Program-made: the position numbers and the translations under genes
In this document: one piece after another, positions 9,261 through 19,129 of the stretch
Layout of the letters: every line of letters begins with the position of its first letter
Position numbering within the stretch: the stretch's first letter is position 1
Notes under the pieces: model-generated
What the model was told of the DNA's origin: nothing
The model's input: the letters and a program-made list of their open reading frames with translations, nothing else
The model's database searches: none
Assembly (NCBI GenBank): GCA_025356815.1
Contig: JANXQL010000008.1
Span: 1-36,717 of the forward strand
Origin: Pseudomonadota bacterium
Lineage (GTDB): Bacteria > Pseudomonadota > Gammaproteobacteria > Steroidobacterales > Steroidobacteraceae
Length of the DNA stretch: 36,717 nucleotides
Reading direction: 5' to 3'

Positions 9261-10173
9261 ACTGGACCGCGCGTGGGCCGGCGACCGGGTCGGTCGCGGT
9301 GAACAGCGCGCCGACGTCGACCGCATCGTACTGCCAGGCACGATTGCAGAACTCGCAGCGCACCTCGACCTCACCCCGCTCGCACAGAATGTCGCGCACC
9401 TCCGGCTCACCGAGCGAGCGCAGGATGCCGCTGACGCGGTCGCGCGAGCAGTTGCACTGGAAATAGACCGGCGCCGGGTCGAACACCCGCAGGTCCTCCT
9501 CGTGGAACAAACGCCGCAGCAGCTCGTCGGCCGGCAGGTCGGCGAGTTCCGCCGTGGTCAGCGTCGCCGCCAGGTGCAGCACGCGGTTCCAGTCCTCGTC
9601 GCCGGACGCCGCCGCGTGCTCGATCTCCTGCGCCGAGGCGCTCGCCCCGGACGGCAGCCGCTGCAACAGCAGCCCTGCGGCGCGTTCACCGGTGGCGACC
9701 AGCCACAGTCGCGTGGGCAACTGCTCGGACTGGGCGAAATAGGCCTCGAAGCACTCGGCGAGGGTCTCGCCCTGCAACGGCACGATGCCCTGGTAGCGGC
9801 TGCTGCGATCCTCGCTTTCGACGGTCACCGTCATCTGCCCACCACCGGACAGGGCCGCGACCGTCTGCGGCGCCGGCGGCAACTCGCCGCGCCAGCGCGC
9901 GACGCCACGCATCGCCAGTCCCGGCGTCGCCTGCACCACCAGCAGATGCATCGGCCCGGGGCCCTGAACCTGCAGCGTCAGGCGGCCGTCGAACTTGACC
10001 GTGGCGGCAAGCAGGATGGTCGCCGCGGCCGCCTCGCCGAGCGGCGCGCGGATCACCTCCGGGTAGGCGTGGTGCTCGATGAGCGCGCGCCAAGAGGCGT
10101 CCAGGTGCACGATGTAGCCGCGCACCGGGAAGCGCTCGAACACGAACCGCCGCAGGATGTCAGCGTCGTGCAC
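9259..10173 (-). CDS. hslO: Redox-regulated chaperone Hsp33
   Basis: Cytosolic holdase activated by oxidation: zinc leaves, disulfides form, and the protein then binds unfolding clients. 304 residues. The N-terminal core includes VRGYIVHLDASW. The zinc switch is CNC (C240, C242) and CEFC (C273, C276), the required CXC...CXXC arrangement, with an extra cysteine C264 between them. The start is GTG at 10173, only 6 bases after the gatB stop and without a clear ribosome site, so translation is probably coupled to gatB. It is the last gene of a gatC-gatA-gatB-hslO run. Confidence 0.95.
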   Translation of the reverse strand: MHDADILRRFVFERFPVRGYIVHLDASWRALIEHHAYPEVIRAPLGEAAAATILLAATVKFDGRLTLQVQGPGPMHLLVVQATPGLAMRGVARWRGELPPAPQTVAALSGGGQMTVTVESEDRSSRYQGIVPLQGETLAECFEAYFAQSEQLPTRLWLVATGERAAGLLLQRLPSGASASAQEIEHAAASGDEDWNRVLHLAATLTTAELADLPADELLRRLFHEEDLRVFDPAPVYFQCNCSRDRVSGILRSLGEPEVRDILCERGEVEVRCEFCNRAWQYDAVDVGALFTATDPVAGPRAVQ

Positions 10174-10179
10174 GGCGGC

Positions 10180-11646
10180 TCAGGTCGCGTCGAGCTTCTT
10201 CTTCAGAAGCTCGTTGAGCTGCGCAGGGTTCGCCTTGCCCTGCGTCGCCTTCATCGACTGGCCGACGAAGAAGCCGAACAGGCGGTCCTTGCCCGAGCGG
10301 TACTCGGCGAGCTGCTTCGGGTTCGCCGCCATGACCGCGTCGATCGCGCTTTCGATCGCACCGGTATCGGTGATCTGCTTGAGGCCCTTCGCCTCGATCA
10401 CGGCGTCGGCCAAGGCTCGCTCCGCCCACATGATCTCGAAGACGTCCTTCGCGATCTTGCCGGAGATCGTCTCGTCCTGGATCCGCCCGAGCAGGCCCGC
10501 GAGCGCCGCAGCGGGCACGTTCGCATCCGCGATCTCCACGCCGTCGCGATTCACCGCCCCGGAAAAGTCGCCCGTGACCCAGTTGGCGGCAAGCTTCGCG
10601 CAAGCCGGACCACCCGCGACCGCGACGACGGCCTCGTAGTAGTCGGCGAGCTCGCGACTGGAGGTCAGTACGCCTGCATCGTACGCGGACAGGCCGTAGT
10701 CGGCGACGAAGCGAGCCGCCTTCTCGTCGGGAAGCTCCGGCAGCGTCGCACGCACCGCGTCGATGAACGCGGTCTCGACCGTCACCGGCAGTAGATCGGG
10801 ATCGGGGAAGTAGCGATAGTCGTTCGCCTCTTCCTTCGAGCGCATCGAGCGCGTCTCGTCCTTGGTCGAGTCGTACAGTCGCGTTTCCTGGCGGATCGTG
10901 CCGCCCCCCTCGAGGACGTCGATCTGGCGCACCACCTCGTAGTTGATCGCCTTCTCTACGTAGCGGAACGAGTTGACGTTCTTGATCTCGCAGCGCGTGC
11001 CGAACTTCGGCGCACCGAAGCGGCGCACCGAGACATTGGCGTCGCAGCGGAACGAGCCTTCCTGCATGTTGCCATCGCAGATCTCGAGGTAGCGCACGAG
11101 CGTGTGCACTTTCTTGAGGTACGCGATCGCTTCCTTCGCCGAGCGTAGGTCGGGTTCGGAAACGATCTCCAGCAGCGGCGTCCCGGCGCGGTTCAGGTCG
11201 ATGCCACTGGCGTTGGCCAGCCCCTCGTGCAGCGACTTGCCCGCGTCCTCCTCGAGATGCGCACGGGTGATGCCGATCGTCTTCTTCGTGCCGTCCTCGA
11301 GCATGATCTCGAGCGAGCCGTCCTCGACGATCGGACGCTCGTACTGGCTGATCTGGTAACCCTTCGGCAGGTCCGGATAGAAGTAGTTCTTGCGCGCGAA
11401 GAACGAGCGCGCCGCGACGGTGGATCCGGTCGCGAGGCCGAACTTCACCGCCATGCGGACCGCCTCCCGGTTGAGCACCGGCAGCATGCCCGGATAGCCG
11501 AGGTCGACGAGGCTGGCCTGGCTGTTCGGTGCCGCACCGTATGCGGTTGCGGAGCCTGAGAAGATCTTCGAGCGGGTGGCGAGCTGGGCGTGGATCTCGA
11601 GGCCGATCACGACCTCCCAGCCTTCCTGCAGCGTGTTCTGGTTCAT
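10180..11646 (-). CDS. gatB: Asp/Glu-tRNA(Asn/Gln) amidotransferase subunit B
   Basis: GatB is the kinase and tRNA-binding subunit of GatCAB. It phosphorylates misacylated Asp-tRNA(Asn) or Glu-tRNA(Gln) and hands it on for amidation. 488 residues. The N-terminus [19 protein letters not shown] is diagnostic, with [30 protein letters not shown] and the C-terminal YqeY-like helical tail. I chose ATG 11646, which has AAGG about 8 bases upstream, just after the gatA stop; the frame extends to 11796 inside gatA but that part is not coding. tRNA-Gln is also in this window, but which tRNA the complex serves depends on whether glnS and asnS exist elsewhere. Confidence 0.97.
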   Translation of the reverse strand: MNQNTLQEGWEVVIGLEIHAQLATRSKIFSGSATAYGAAPNSQASLVDLGYPGMLPVLNREAVRMAVKFGLATGSTVAARSFFARKNYFYPDLPKGYQISQYERPIVEDGSLEIMLEDGTKKTIGITRAHLEEDAGKSLHEGLANASGIDLNRAGTPLLEIVSEPDLRSAKEAIAYLKKVHTLVRYLEICDGNMQEGSFRCDANVSVRRFGAPKFGTRCEIKNVNSFRYVEKAINYEVVRQIDVLEGGGTIRQETRLYDSTKDETRSMRSKEEANDYRYFPDPDLLPVTVETAFIDAVRATLPELPDEKAARFVADYGLSAYDAGVLTSSRELADYYEAVVAVAGGPACAKLAANWVTGDFSGAVNRDGVEIADANVPAAALAGLLGRIQDETISGKIAKDVFEIMWAERALADAVIEAKGLKQITDTGAIESAIDAVMAANPKQLAEYRSGKDRLFGFFVGQSMKATQGKANPAQLNELLKKKLDAT

Positions 11647-11657
11647 GGCGCGTACCT

Positions 11658-13118
11658 TCAGGCGTACGCCGCCGGAACCCGGCGGTGAAAGTCGGTATGG
11701 CGCTGGTAGGCGTGCGCCGCGGCCAGCAGCCGGCTCTCGCCGAAGTGCGGGCCGATCAGTTGCAGGCCGACCGGCAGGGCCCCGTCGAAGCCGCACGGAA
11801 TGGACATCGCGGGCAAACCGGCGAGGTTAGCGCCGATCGTATAGATATCGTTCAGGTACATGGTGATCGGGTCATCCACCTTGGCGCCGATGTTGAAGGC
11901 CGGGCTGGGCGAGGTTGGGCCGATGAGCAGGTCGACCTGCTCGAACGCGGCCTTGAAGTCGGCGCTGATCAGGCTGCGGCACTTCTGTGCCTTGAGGTAA
12001 TAGGCGTCGTAGTAGCCCGCCGACAGCACGTAGGTGCCGGTCATGATCCGGCGCTTGACCTCCGCCCCGAAGCCCTCGCCGCGCGAGCGCTTGTACAGGT
12101 CCATCAGGTCGCGCGGATCCTTGCAGCGGTGGCCGAAGCGAACGCCGTCGAAGCGCGACAGGTTCGAGGAGCACTCGGCCGGGGCGACCACGTAGTAGGT
12201 CGGCACCGACAGCGGCAGATTCGGGCAGCTGACCTCGACGATCCGGGCGCCGAGCGCGCGGTACTGGTCGATCGCCGCCTGCACGAGCGCACCGGTCTCG
12301 CCTTCGAGACCGTGTGCGAAGAACTCCTTGAGCACGCCGATGCGCACGCCTGCGAGCGGCGCGTCGAGTTCGGCGACGTAGTCCGGCACCGGGCGGTCGA
12401 CCGAGGTGGAATCGCGCGGGTCGAAGCCGGCCATGGCGGCGAGGAACAGCGCGCAGTCCTCGGCCGACGGCGCCATGATGCCGGCCTGGTCCAGGCTGGA
12501 GGCGAAGGCGATCATGCCGTAGCGGGAGACGCGGCCGTAGGTGGGCTTGATGCCGGAGATGCCGACCAGCGCCGCCGGCTGGCGGATCGAGCCGCCGGTG
12601 TCGGTGCCGGTCGCGACCGGGGCGAGGCGCGCAGCGACGACCGCGGCGCTGCCGCCGGACGAGCCGCCGGGGACCTTGCGCAGGTCCCAGGGGTTCTTGA
12701 CCGGCCCGTACCAGCTGGTCTCGTTTGACGAACCCATCGCGAATTCGTCCATGTTGGTCTTGCCCAGCATGACGGTTCCAGCCGCGTGCAGGCGCTCGAC
12801 GACGGTCGCGTCGTACGGCGCGACGAAGTTGTCCAGCATCTTGGAGCCGCAGGCGGTACGGACCCCGTCGGTGCAGAAGATATCCTTGTGGGCGAGCGGT
12901 ACGCCGGTCAGCGGACCGGCCCGGCCCGCCGCACGAGCCTCGTCGGCGGCCCGGGCGTCTGCGAGGGCCCGATCGGGGGTCACCGTCACGAAGGCATTCA
13001 GCGCGTCATTGGAGCGCTCGATGCGCGACAGGAAGTGCTGCGCGAGCTCGACGGCCGAATATTCCTTGCGGGCAAGTCCGGCCGCGAGTTCCGCGACCGA
13101 CCGGGTATGGAGCGTCAC
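11658..13118 (-). CDS. gatA: Asp/Glu-tRNA(Asn/Gln) amidotransferase subunit A
   Basis: Amidase-signature subunit that releases ammonia from glutamine or asparagine and channels it to GatB. 486 residues. The Ser-cisSer-Lys triad is present: K78 (GVPLAHKDI), S153 in the [14 protein letters not shown] loop and the nucleophile S177 ([11 protein letters not shown]). The start is GTG at 13118 and overlaps the gatC stop as GTGA. Eleven bases separate its stop from the gatB start. The gatC-gatA-gatB order is the common one. Confidence 0.97.
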   Translation of the reverse strand: MTLHTRSVAELAAGLARKEYSAVELAQHFLSRIERSNDALNAFVTVTPDRALADARAADEARAAGRAGPLTGVPLAHKDIFCTDGVRTACGSKMLDNFVAPYDATVVERLHAAGTVMLGKTNMDEFAMGSSNETSWYGPVKNPWDLRKVPGGSSGGSAAVVAARLAPVATGTDTGGSIRQPAALVGISGIKPTYGRVSRYGMIAFASSLDQAGIMAPSAEDCALFLAAMAGFDPRDSTSVDRPVPDYVAELDAPLAGVRIGVLKEFFAHGLEGETGALVQAAIDQYRALGARIVEVSCPNLPLSVPTYYVVAPAECSSNLSRFDGVRFGHRCKDPRDLMDLYKRSRGEGFGAEVKRRIMTGTYVLSAGYYDAYYLKAQKCRSLISADFKAAFEQVDLLIGPTSPSPAFNIGAKVDDPITMYLNDIYTIGANLAGLPAMSIPCGFDGALPVGLQLIGPHFGESRLLAAAHAYQRHTDFHRRVPAAYA

Positions 13119-13405
13119 TCGATCACCTTGGGTACGAGGTACAGCGCACCGGTGACCGCCGCTGCGTTCAACTGGAACTTCTCGTGCTGGTCGCGCTCGG
13201 TCACGACGTCGGGGCGAAGGCGCTGGCTCTCGCCCTCGAGCGGGTGCGCCATCGGCTCGATGTCCGCTGTTTCAGCGGCAGCGAGCTGCTCCACGAACGA
13301 GAGGATCTTCGAAAGACTGTCGGTGTACACCGACAATTCGGCCTCGGTGATCTCTAAGCGCGCGAGGTGGGCGATGCCCTCGACATCTTTGCGGGTCAAG
13401 CTCAT
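13115..13405 (-). CDS. gatC: Asp/Glu-tRNA(Asn/Gln) amidotransferase subunit C
   Basis: Small belt-like subunit that wraps and stabilises GatA and GatB. 96 residues, typical. It begins [20 protein letters not shown] and holds [21 protein letters not shown]. It is first in the gatCAB-hslO operon and divergent from mreB. No Shine-Dalgarno sequence precedes the ATG at 13405 (upstream is ACCCCGCT), and the predicted promoter would start the mRNA 1-3 bases before it. Confidence 0.96.
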   Translation of the reverse strand: MSLTRKDVEGIAHLARLEITEAELSVYTDSLSKILSFVEQLAAAETADIEPMAHPLEGESQRLRPDVVTERDQHEKFQLNAAAVTGALYLVPKVIE

Positions 13406-13413
13406 AGCGGGGT

Positions 13414-13443
13414 ATTAGAAAGGTCTGAAAATTTCCTTATCAA
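13414..13443 (-). promoter_or_regulatory. Predicted sigma-70 promoter of gatCAB-hslO
   Basis: On the minus strand TTGATA (13443-13438) is followed by an 18-base AT-rich spacer and TCTAAT (13419-13414), matching consensus at 5 of 6 bases in each box. This is the best promoter match in the window. The start point would fall near 13407, essentially at the gatC ATG. Confidence 0.65.
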
Positions 13444-13457
13444 TCATACACGTCGCC

Positions 13458-13477
13458 TTGTGGATTGTCGTGCCCGT

Positions 13478-13486
<9 letters not shown>
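13458..13486 (+). promoter_or_regulatory. Predicted sigma-70 promoter of mreB
   Basis: TTGTGG (13458-13463) and TAAATT (13481-13486) are separated by exactly 17 bases. The start would be near 13493, giving a leader of about 86 bases before mreB. The -10 lies inside the first copy of a 13-bp tandem repeat, so a second TAAATT is 13 bases downstream. It is back to back with the gatC promoter. Confidence 0.5.
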
Positions 13487-14619
<1,133 letters not shown>

Positions 14620-14640
14620 ACCGCTGAACGGAGAGCCCGG

Positions 14641-15564
14641 TTGGCGGCACTGAGAGAACCCGGTGCCCGTTACGCGCCGCCGCGCATTTCCGCGCTCGGC
14701 CTGAGGGCGATCGTGCTCATGGCCGTGTCGATCGGCCTGATGGTCGTCGATCACCGCCAGCACGAGCTCGGCGCCATCCGCGCGGCGATGTCCGCAGCCG
14801 TCTGGCCGCTGCAGCGGCTGGTTCATTCGCCGGTCGCCGCCTGGGAATCCCTCTCCAGTGCGCTTGCCAGCCATCGCGGACTACTGGCGCAGATCGAGGC
14901 GCTGCGCAGTTCAGCCCGCGAGAACGACCTCAAGCTGCTGCGCCTGGATTCGATCGCACAGGAGAACGCGCGGCTGCGCAAACTGCTCAATGCCGCGCCC
15001 GCGGATGCCGAGCGCGTGCAGGCCGCCATCGTACTGCGTGTCGATCTCGACCCGCTGCGCCATCGCGTGCTGATCGATCGCGGCACGACCGACGGCGTCG
15101 TGCGCGGCCAGCCGATCATCGATGCCGGCGGCGTGGTCGGCCAGACGACCAACGCAGGCCCGATGGCGTCGGAGGTGATCCTGCTGTCCGATCCGACCCA
15201 CGCGATGCCCGTGCAGATCGAACGCAACGGCCTGCGCACGATCGCCATCGGCACGGGCGATGCCAGTCGCCTCGCGCTGCCCTACCTGCCGCGCAACGCC
15301 GACGTGCAGGTCGATGACCGGCTGGTGTCGTCCGGCCTCGGCGGCGTGTTCCCGGCGGGGCTGCCCGTCGGGCGCATCGCCGAGGTGCGCCGCGATCCCA
15401 GCCAGCCGCTCGCGATCGTCAGCGCAACACCTGCCGCTGCCCTCGATCGCGACCGCGAAGTTCTGCTGCTGTGGTACCGGCCGCGCGTCGCGCTGCCGGT
15501 GAATGAACCAGCGACACCTGCGAGCCACGAAGCCAGGCCGAAGGCGAAGGAGCGCTCGCCGTGA
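14641..15564 (+). CDS. mreC: Rod-shape-determining protein MreC
   Basis: Bitopic elongasome protein that activates PBP2. 307 residues: a cytoplasmic tail, one membrane helix (about 19-40, SALGLRAIVLMAVSIGLM), a coiled coil (about 75-115) and a periplasmic beta domain (VLIDRGTTDGVVRGQPII, DRLVSSGLGGVFPAGLPVG). The start is a rare TTG at 14641: the frame is closed by a stop 24 bases upstream, GGAG lies 7 bases before the TTG, and the next in-frame ATG would delete half the membrane helix region. Its stop overlaps the mreD start (GTGA). Confidence 0.95.
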   Translation: MAALREPGARYAPPRISALGLRAIVLMAVSIGLMVVDHRQHELGAIRAAMSAAVWPLQRLVHSPVAAWESLSSALASHRGLLAQIEALRSSARENDLKLLRLDSIAQENARLRKLLNAAPADAERVQAAIVLRVDLDPLRHRVLIDRGTTDGVVRGQPIIDAGGVVGQTTNAGPMASEVILLSDPTHAMPVQIERNGLRTIAIGTGDASRLALPYLPRNADVQVDDRLVSSGLGGVFPAGLPVGRIAEVRRDPSQPLAIVSATPAAALDRDREVLLLWYRPRVALPVNEPATPASHEARPKAKERSP

Positions 15565-16040
15565 CGGACCGGCAACGTACGCCGCGACTCACGCTGGTCA
15601 TCTGCTCGCTGCTGGGGCTGCTGCTTTGCGGCCTGCCGCTGCCGCGCGCGCTAGACGTGCTGCGCCCCGACCTGCTGCTGCTGGTCGTGATCTGGTTCGC
15701 GCTGATGATGCCGCGCACCGGCGGACTGGTCTACGCATGGATCGCGGGGCTGTCGCTCGACGCTTTCCGCGGCATCGTACTCGGCCAGAACGCGCTGGCA
15801 TTCGTGATGGTCGCCTACCTCGTGCACCGCTTCCACCTGCGGATACGCATGTTTCCGCTGCTGCACCAGTCGCTGGTCGTGATGTCGCTGCTGTGGGTCT
15901 ACCAGTTCACGCTGTTCTGGATCGACGGCGTGACCGGCCATCCGCTTACCGACTGGGCGCGCTGGCTGCCGGCGCTGACCGGGGCACTGCTGTGGCCGGT
16001 GTTCACGGGGCTGCTGGGCCGCATCACGGCTCGCGGCTGA
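15561..16040 (+). CDS. mreD: Rod-shape-determining protein MreD
   Basis: Polytopic inner-membrane elongasome subunit. 159 residues, nearly all hydrophobic, with about five membrane helices (for example LVICSLLGLLLCGLPL and LLLLVVIWFALMMP). The short family motif around LDAFRGIVLGQNALAF is present. The GTG start overlaps the mreC stop (GTGA), and mrdA begins 4 bases after its stop, so stoichiometry with MreC and PBP2 is likely set by coupled translation. Confidence 0.95.
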   Translation: MTDRQRTPRLTLVICSLLGLLLCGLPLPRALDVLRPDLLLLVVIWFALMMPRTGGLVYAWIAGLSLDAFRGIVLGQNALAFVMVAYLVHRFHLRIRMFPLLHQSLVVMSLLWVYQFTLFWIDGVTGHPLTDWARWLPALTGALLWPVFTGLLGRITARG

Positions 16041-16044
16041 TGCG

Positions 16045-17994
16045 ATGAGGCGCGCCGTCCGGATCAAGGACCACTGGGGCGAGCAGCGACTGTTCACCGG
16101 GCGCACCCTGTTCGCGGGTATCGCCACGGCTCTGCTGCTGATGGTGGTCATCGGCCGCCTGTTCGTGCTGCAGGTCATGCGCCACGAGTATTATGCCGAC
16201 CTGTCGCAGGGCAACCGCGTGCGACTGGAGCCGCTACCGCCGGATCGCGGTCTGATCTACGACAGCAACGGCACGGTCATCGCGGAGAACACGCCCGCCT
16301 ACCAGCTCGAACTCACGCCCGAGCAGGTACCGGACGTGCCGGACACGCTGCAACGGCTGGCGGCGATCGGCATGATCGACGCCGATCAGGTGCCGGCGCT
16401 GACGCGCCTGGTGCGCGGCGGGCGAAAGTTCGAGGCAATCCCGCTGCGACTGTCGCTGTCGGATGCCGACATGGCCTCGTTCTCCGTCCACCAGTACACG
16501 TTCCCCGGCGTCGAGATCCAGACTCGCCTCGCGCGCTGGTATCCGTTCGGCAACGAGGGCGTGCACGCGCTCGGCTACGTCGCGGCGATCTCCGAGGACG
16601 ACCTGCAGCACATCGACCGGGACCAGTACGCGGGCTCCGCGCTGATCGGCAAGATCGGCCTGGAAAGCGCTTACGAGGCACAGTTGCACGGCACGGCCGG
16701 CCACCGCCAGGTGCTGGTGAACGCGCAGGGACGACGCGTCGAACGGCTCGGCACCACTCCCGTGCACCTCGAGACGCTGCCGCCGCGCGCCGGCAACGAT
16801 ATCTTCCTCGGCCTGGACATGCGTGTGCAGCACGTTGCCGAGGAGGCGCTTGCCGGCAAGCGCGGCGCGGTGGTCGCGATCCAACCCGAGACCGGCGACA
16901 TCGTCGCGCTCGCTTCCGTACCGACCTACGACCCGAACAAGTTCACGCGCGGCATCTCCAGTCGGGAATACGCCGTACTGCGCGACGACATCGACAGGCC
17001 GCTGTTCAATCGCGCACTGCGTGGCACCTACCCGCCCGGTTCGACCATCAAACCCATGATGGCGCTGGCCGGCCTCGAATACGCCGTGATCGACCCGAAC
17101 GCGTCCCGTCCGTGCCACGGCTACTACACGCTGCCGGGCTCCACGCACCACTATCGCGACTGGAAGAAGGAGGGCCACGGCTCGGTGGACATGCGCCATG
17201 CGATCGCGACCTCCTGCGATGTCTACTTCTACGGGCTCGCCGAGATACTGGGCATCGATCGGGTGCATGATTCGCTGGCCACGCTCGGCTTCGGCAAGGC
17301 GACGGGCGTGGACGTCGGCGGCGAACGTGCCGGCCTGTTGCCGTCGCAGGCGTGGAAGATGCAGACCTACAAGCAGCAGTGGTACCCGGGTGACACGGTC
17401 ATCGTCGGCATCGGCCAGGGCTACCTGCTGGTGACCCCGATCCAACTCGCGCACGCAGCGGCGGTGATCGCAGCGCGTGGCCGCAGCTTCCAGCCGCGAC
17501 TGGTGACGGCGATTCGCGACGCGGTGACCGGCCGGGTCGCCAAGCTGCCGCCGGTAGCCGAGACACCGCTCGAGCTGAAGGACCCGGGCATGTGGGACAT
17601 CGTCGTGCAGGGCATGGAAATGGTCACTGAGGCCGGCGGCACCGCCGTCGCGGCCACGCGCGGCGCGCCTTACCGGATAGCGGCCAAGACCGGCACGGCA
17701 CAGGTCTTCAGCATCGGCCAGAACGAGAAGTACAACGCAAGCCAGGTCTCGGAGCGTCTGCGCGACCACGCGCTGTTCATCGCCTTCGCGCCGGCGGACG
17801 CCCCTAAGCTCGCGATCGCGGTCCTGGTGGAGAACGGTGGTCACGGCGGCAGCGTCGCAGCGCCCATCGCGCGGCGCATCTTCGATGCCTACCTGCTCGG
17901 CAAGTACGATGTCGACACGCCCGCACCACCGCCAGCGCTGCCTGCGACACCCCCGCCTGCGCCCGCGCCGTCGCCAGCCGTGACGGAACACTGA
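16045..17994 (+). CDS. mrdA: Penicillin-binding protein 2 (elongation transpeptidase)
   Basis: Class B PBP that crosslinks side-wall peptidoglycan together with the RodA polymerase. 649 residues: membrane helix about 21-44, pedestal domain starting LPPDRGLIYDSNG, then the transpeptidase domain. Active-site motifs are S333-T-I-K336 (YPPGSTIKPMM), S390-C-D (ATSCDVYFYG) and K548-T-G (AAKTGTAQVF). After about residue 624 there is a low-complexity tail of Pro and Ala (PAPPPALPATPPPAPAPSP) with no assigned role. rodA begins one base after its stop. Confidence 0.97.
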   Translation: MRRAVRIKDHWGEQRLFTGRTLFAGIATALLLMVVIGRLFVLQVMRHEYYADLSQGNRVRLEPLPPDRGLIYDSNGTVIAENTPAYQLELTPEQVPDVPDTLQRLAAIGMIDADQVPALTRLVRGGRKFEAIPLRLSLSDADMASFSVHQYTFPGVEIQTRLARWYPFGNEGVHALGYVAAISEDDLQHIDRDQYAGSALIGKIGLESAYEAQLHGTAGHRQVLVNAQGRRVERLGTTPVHLETLPPRAGNDIFLGLDMRVQHVAEEALAGKRGAVVAIQPETGDIVALASVPTYDPNKFTRGISSREYAVLRDDIDRPLFNRALRGTYPPGSTIKPMMALAGLEYAVIDPNASRPCHGYYTLPGSTHHYRDWKKEGHGSVDMRHAIATSCDVYFYGLAEILGIDRVHDSLATLGFGKATGVDVGGERAGLLPSQAWKMQTYKQQWYPGDTVIVGIGQGYLLVTPIQLAHAAAVIAARGRSFQPRLVTAIRDAVTGRVAKLPPVAETPLELKDPGMWDIVVQGMEMVTEAGGTAVAATRGAPYRIAAKTGTAQVFSIGQNEKYNASQVSERLRDHALFIAFAPADAPKLAIAVLVENGGHGGSVAAPIARRIFDAYLLGKYDVDTPAPPPALPATPPPAPAPSPAVTEH

Positions 17995-17995
17995 C

Positions 17996-19129
17996 GTGCT
18001 GTTCACCGACACCCAGTCGCAGACCCGCCGCACCCTCACCGCGACCGGACGCCTGCTGCGGCGGCTGCACCTCGATGGCCCGCTGCTTGCGGCACTGGCC
18101 GCGGTCGTCGCGTTCGGACTGTTCGTGCTGTATAGCGCCACCGGCGAGAACGTCGGCCAATGGCTGAACCAGCTCGAGCGGCTGGCGCTTGCGCTGGCAG
18201 CGCTGGTCGCGCTCGCCCAGGTTCCGCCGCCCTGGCTGCGGCGGATCTCCCCGCTGCTCTACGGCATCGGTATCGTGCTGCTGGTGGCGGTCGCAGTGCA
18301 CGGCAGCGTCGGCAACGGCGCGCAGCGCTGGCTGGACCTGAAGATCGTGCGCTTCCAGCCTTCGGAAATCATGAAGCTTGCGGTGCCGATGATGTGCGCC
18401 TGGTACCTGCACGAGCGACCGCTGCCGCCTTCGCTGCGCGACGTGCTGGTGGTGCTGATACTGATCCTGGTGCCATCGCTGTTGATCGCGAAACAGCCTG
18501 ACCTCGGGACGGCGTTGCTGGTGGCTTCGGCGGGAATCCTGGTGCTGTTCCTGGCCGGAATGTCGGCGCTGGTGATCGTCCTGGGGGTCACCGCGATCGG
18601 CGCAGCGGTGCCGGTCGCGTGGCACTTCATGCACGACTACCAGCGCCAGCGCGTGCTCACCTTCATCGATCCCTCCACTGACCCGCTTGGCGCCGGCTAC
18701 CACAGCATCCAGTCGCAGATCGCGATCGGCTCCGGTGGCATCTTCGGCAAGGGCTGGATGAACGGCAGCCAGGCACAGCTGGAATTCCTGCCGGAGCGCT
18801 CCACCGACTTCATCTTCGCGGTCATCGGCGAGGAACTGGGCCTGCTCGGCCAGACGTTCCTGATCGTGCTGTACCTGATCGTGATTGGGCGCGCGCTGTA
18901 CATGGCGTCCGAGGCGCAAAACACTTACGCACGGCTGGTCTGCGGCAGCTTCGCACTGACGTTCTTCGTCTACGTCTTCGTCAACACCGGCATGGTCAGC
19001 GGGATCCTGCCCGTGGTCGGCGTGCCGCTGCCGCTGGTCAGCTACGGCGGCACCGCGATGGTGACGCTGCTGGCGAGCTTCGGCGTGCTGATGTCGCTGA
19101 ACCGCCACCGCAAGCTGGTGGGCGCATGA
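17996..19129 (+). CDS. rodA: Peptidoglycan glycosyltransferase RodA
   Basis: SEDS-family lipid II polymerase of the elongasome, partner of PBP2. 377 residues with about ten membrane helices. SEDS signatures include GNGAQRWLDLKIVRFQPSE, KQPDLGTALLVASAGILV, PERSTDFIFAVIGEELG (with the functionally essential aspartate) and VGVPLPLVSYGGTAMV. The start is GTG at 17996, one base after the mrdA stop. Its stop overlaps the mltB ATG (ATGA). Confidence 0.97.
   Translation: MLFTDTQSQTRRTLTATGRLLRRLHLDGPLLAALAAVVAFGLFVLYSATGENVGQWLNQLERLALALAALVALAQVPPPWLRRISPLLYGIGIVLLVAVAVHGSVGNGAQRWLDLKIVRFQPSEIMKLAVPMMCAWYLHERPLPPSLRDVLVVLILILVPSLLIAKQPDLGTALLVASAGILVLFLAGMSALVIVLGVTAIGAAVPVAWHFMHDYQRQRVLTFIDPSTDPLGAGYHSIQSQIAIGSGGIFGKGWMNGSQAQLEFLPERSTDFIFAVIGEELGLLGQTFLIVLYLIVIGRALYMASEAQNTYARLVCGSFALTFFVYVFVNTGMVSGILPVVGVPLPLVSYGGTAMVTLLASFGVLMSLNRHRKLVGA

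Noticed and set aside
16234-18141. 635-residue minus-strand frame opposite mrdA
   Set aside because: No signature, low-complexity composition, fully antisense to PBP2 with intact catalytic motifs.
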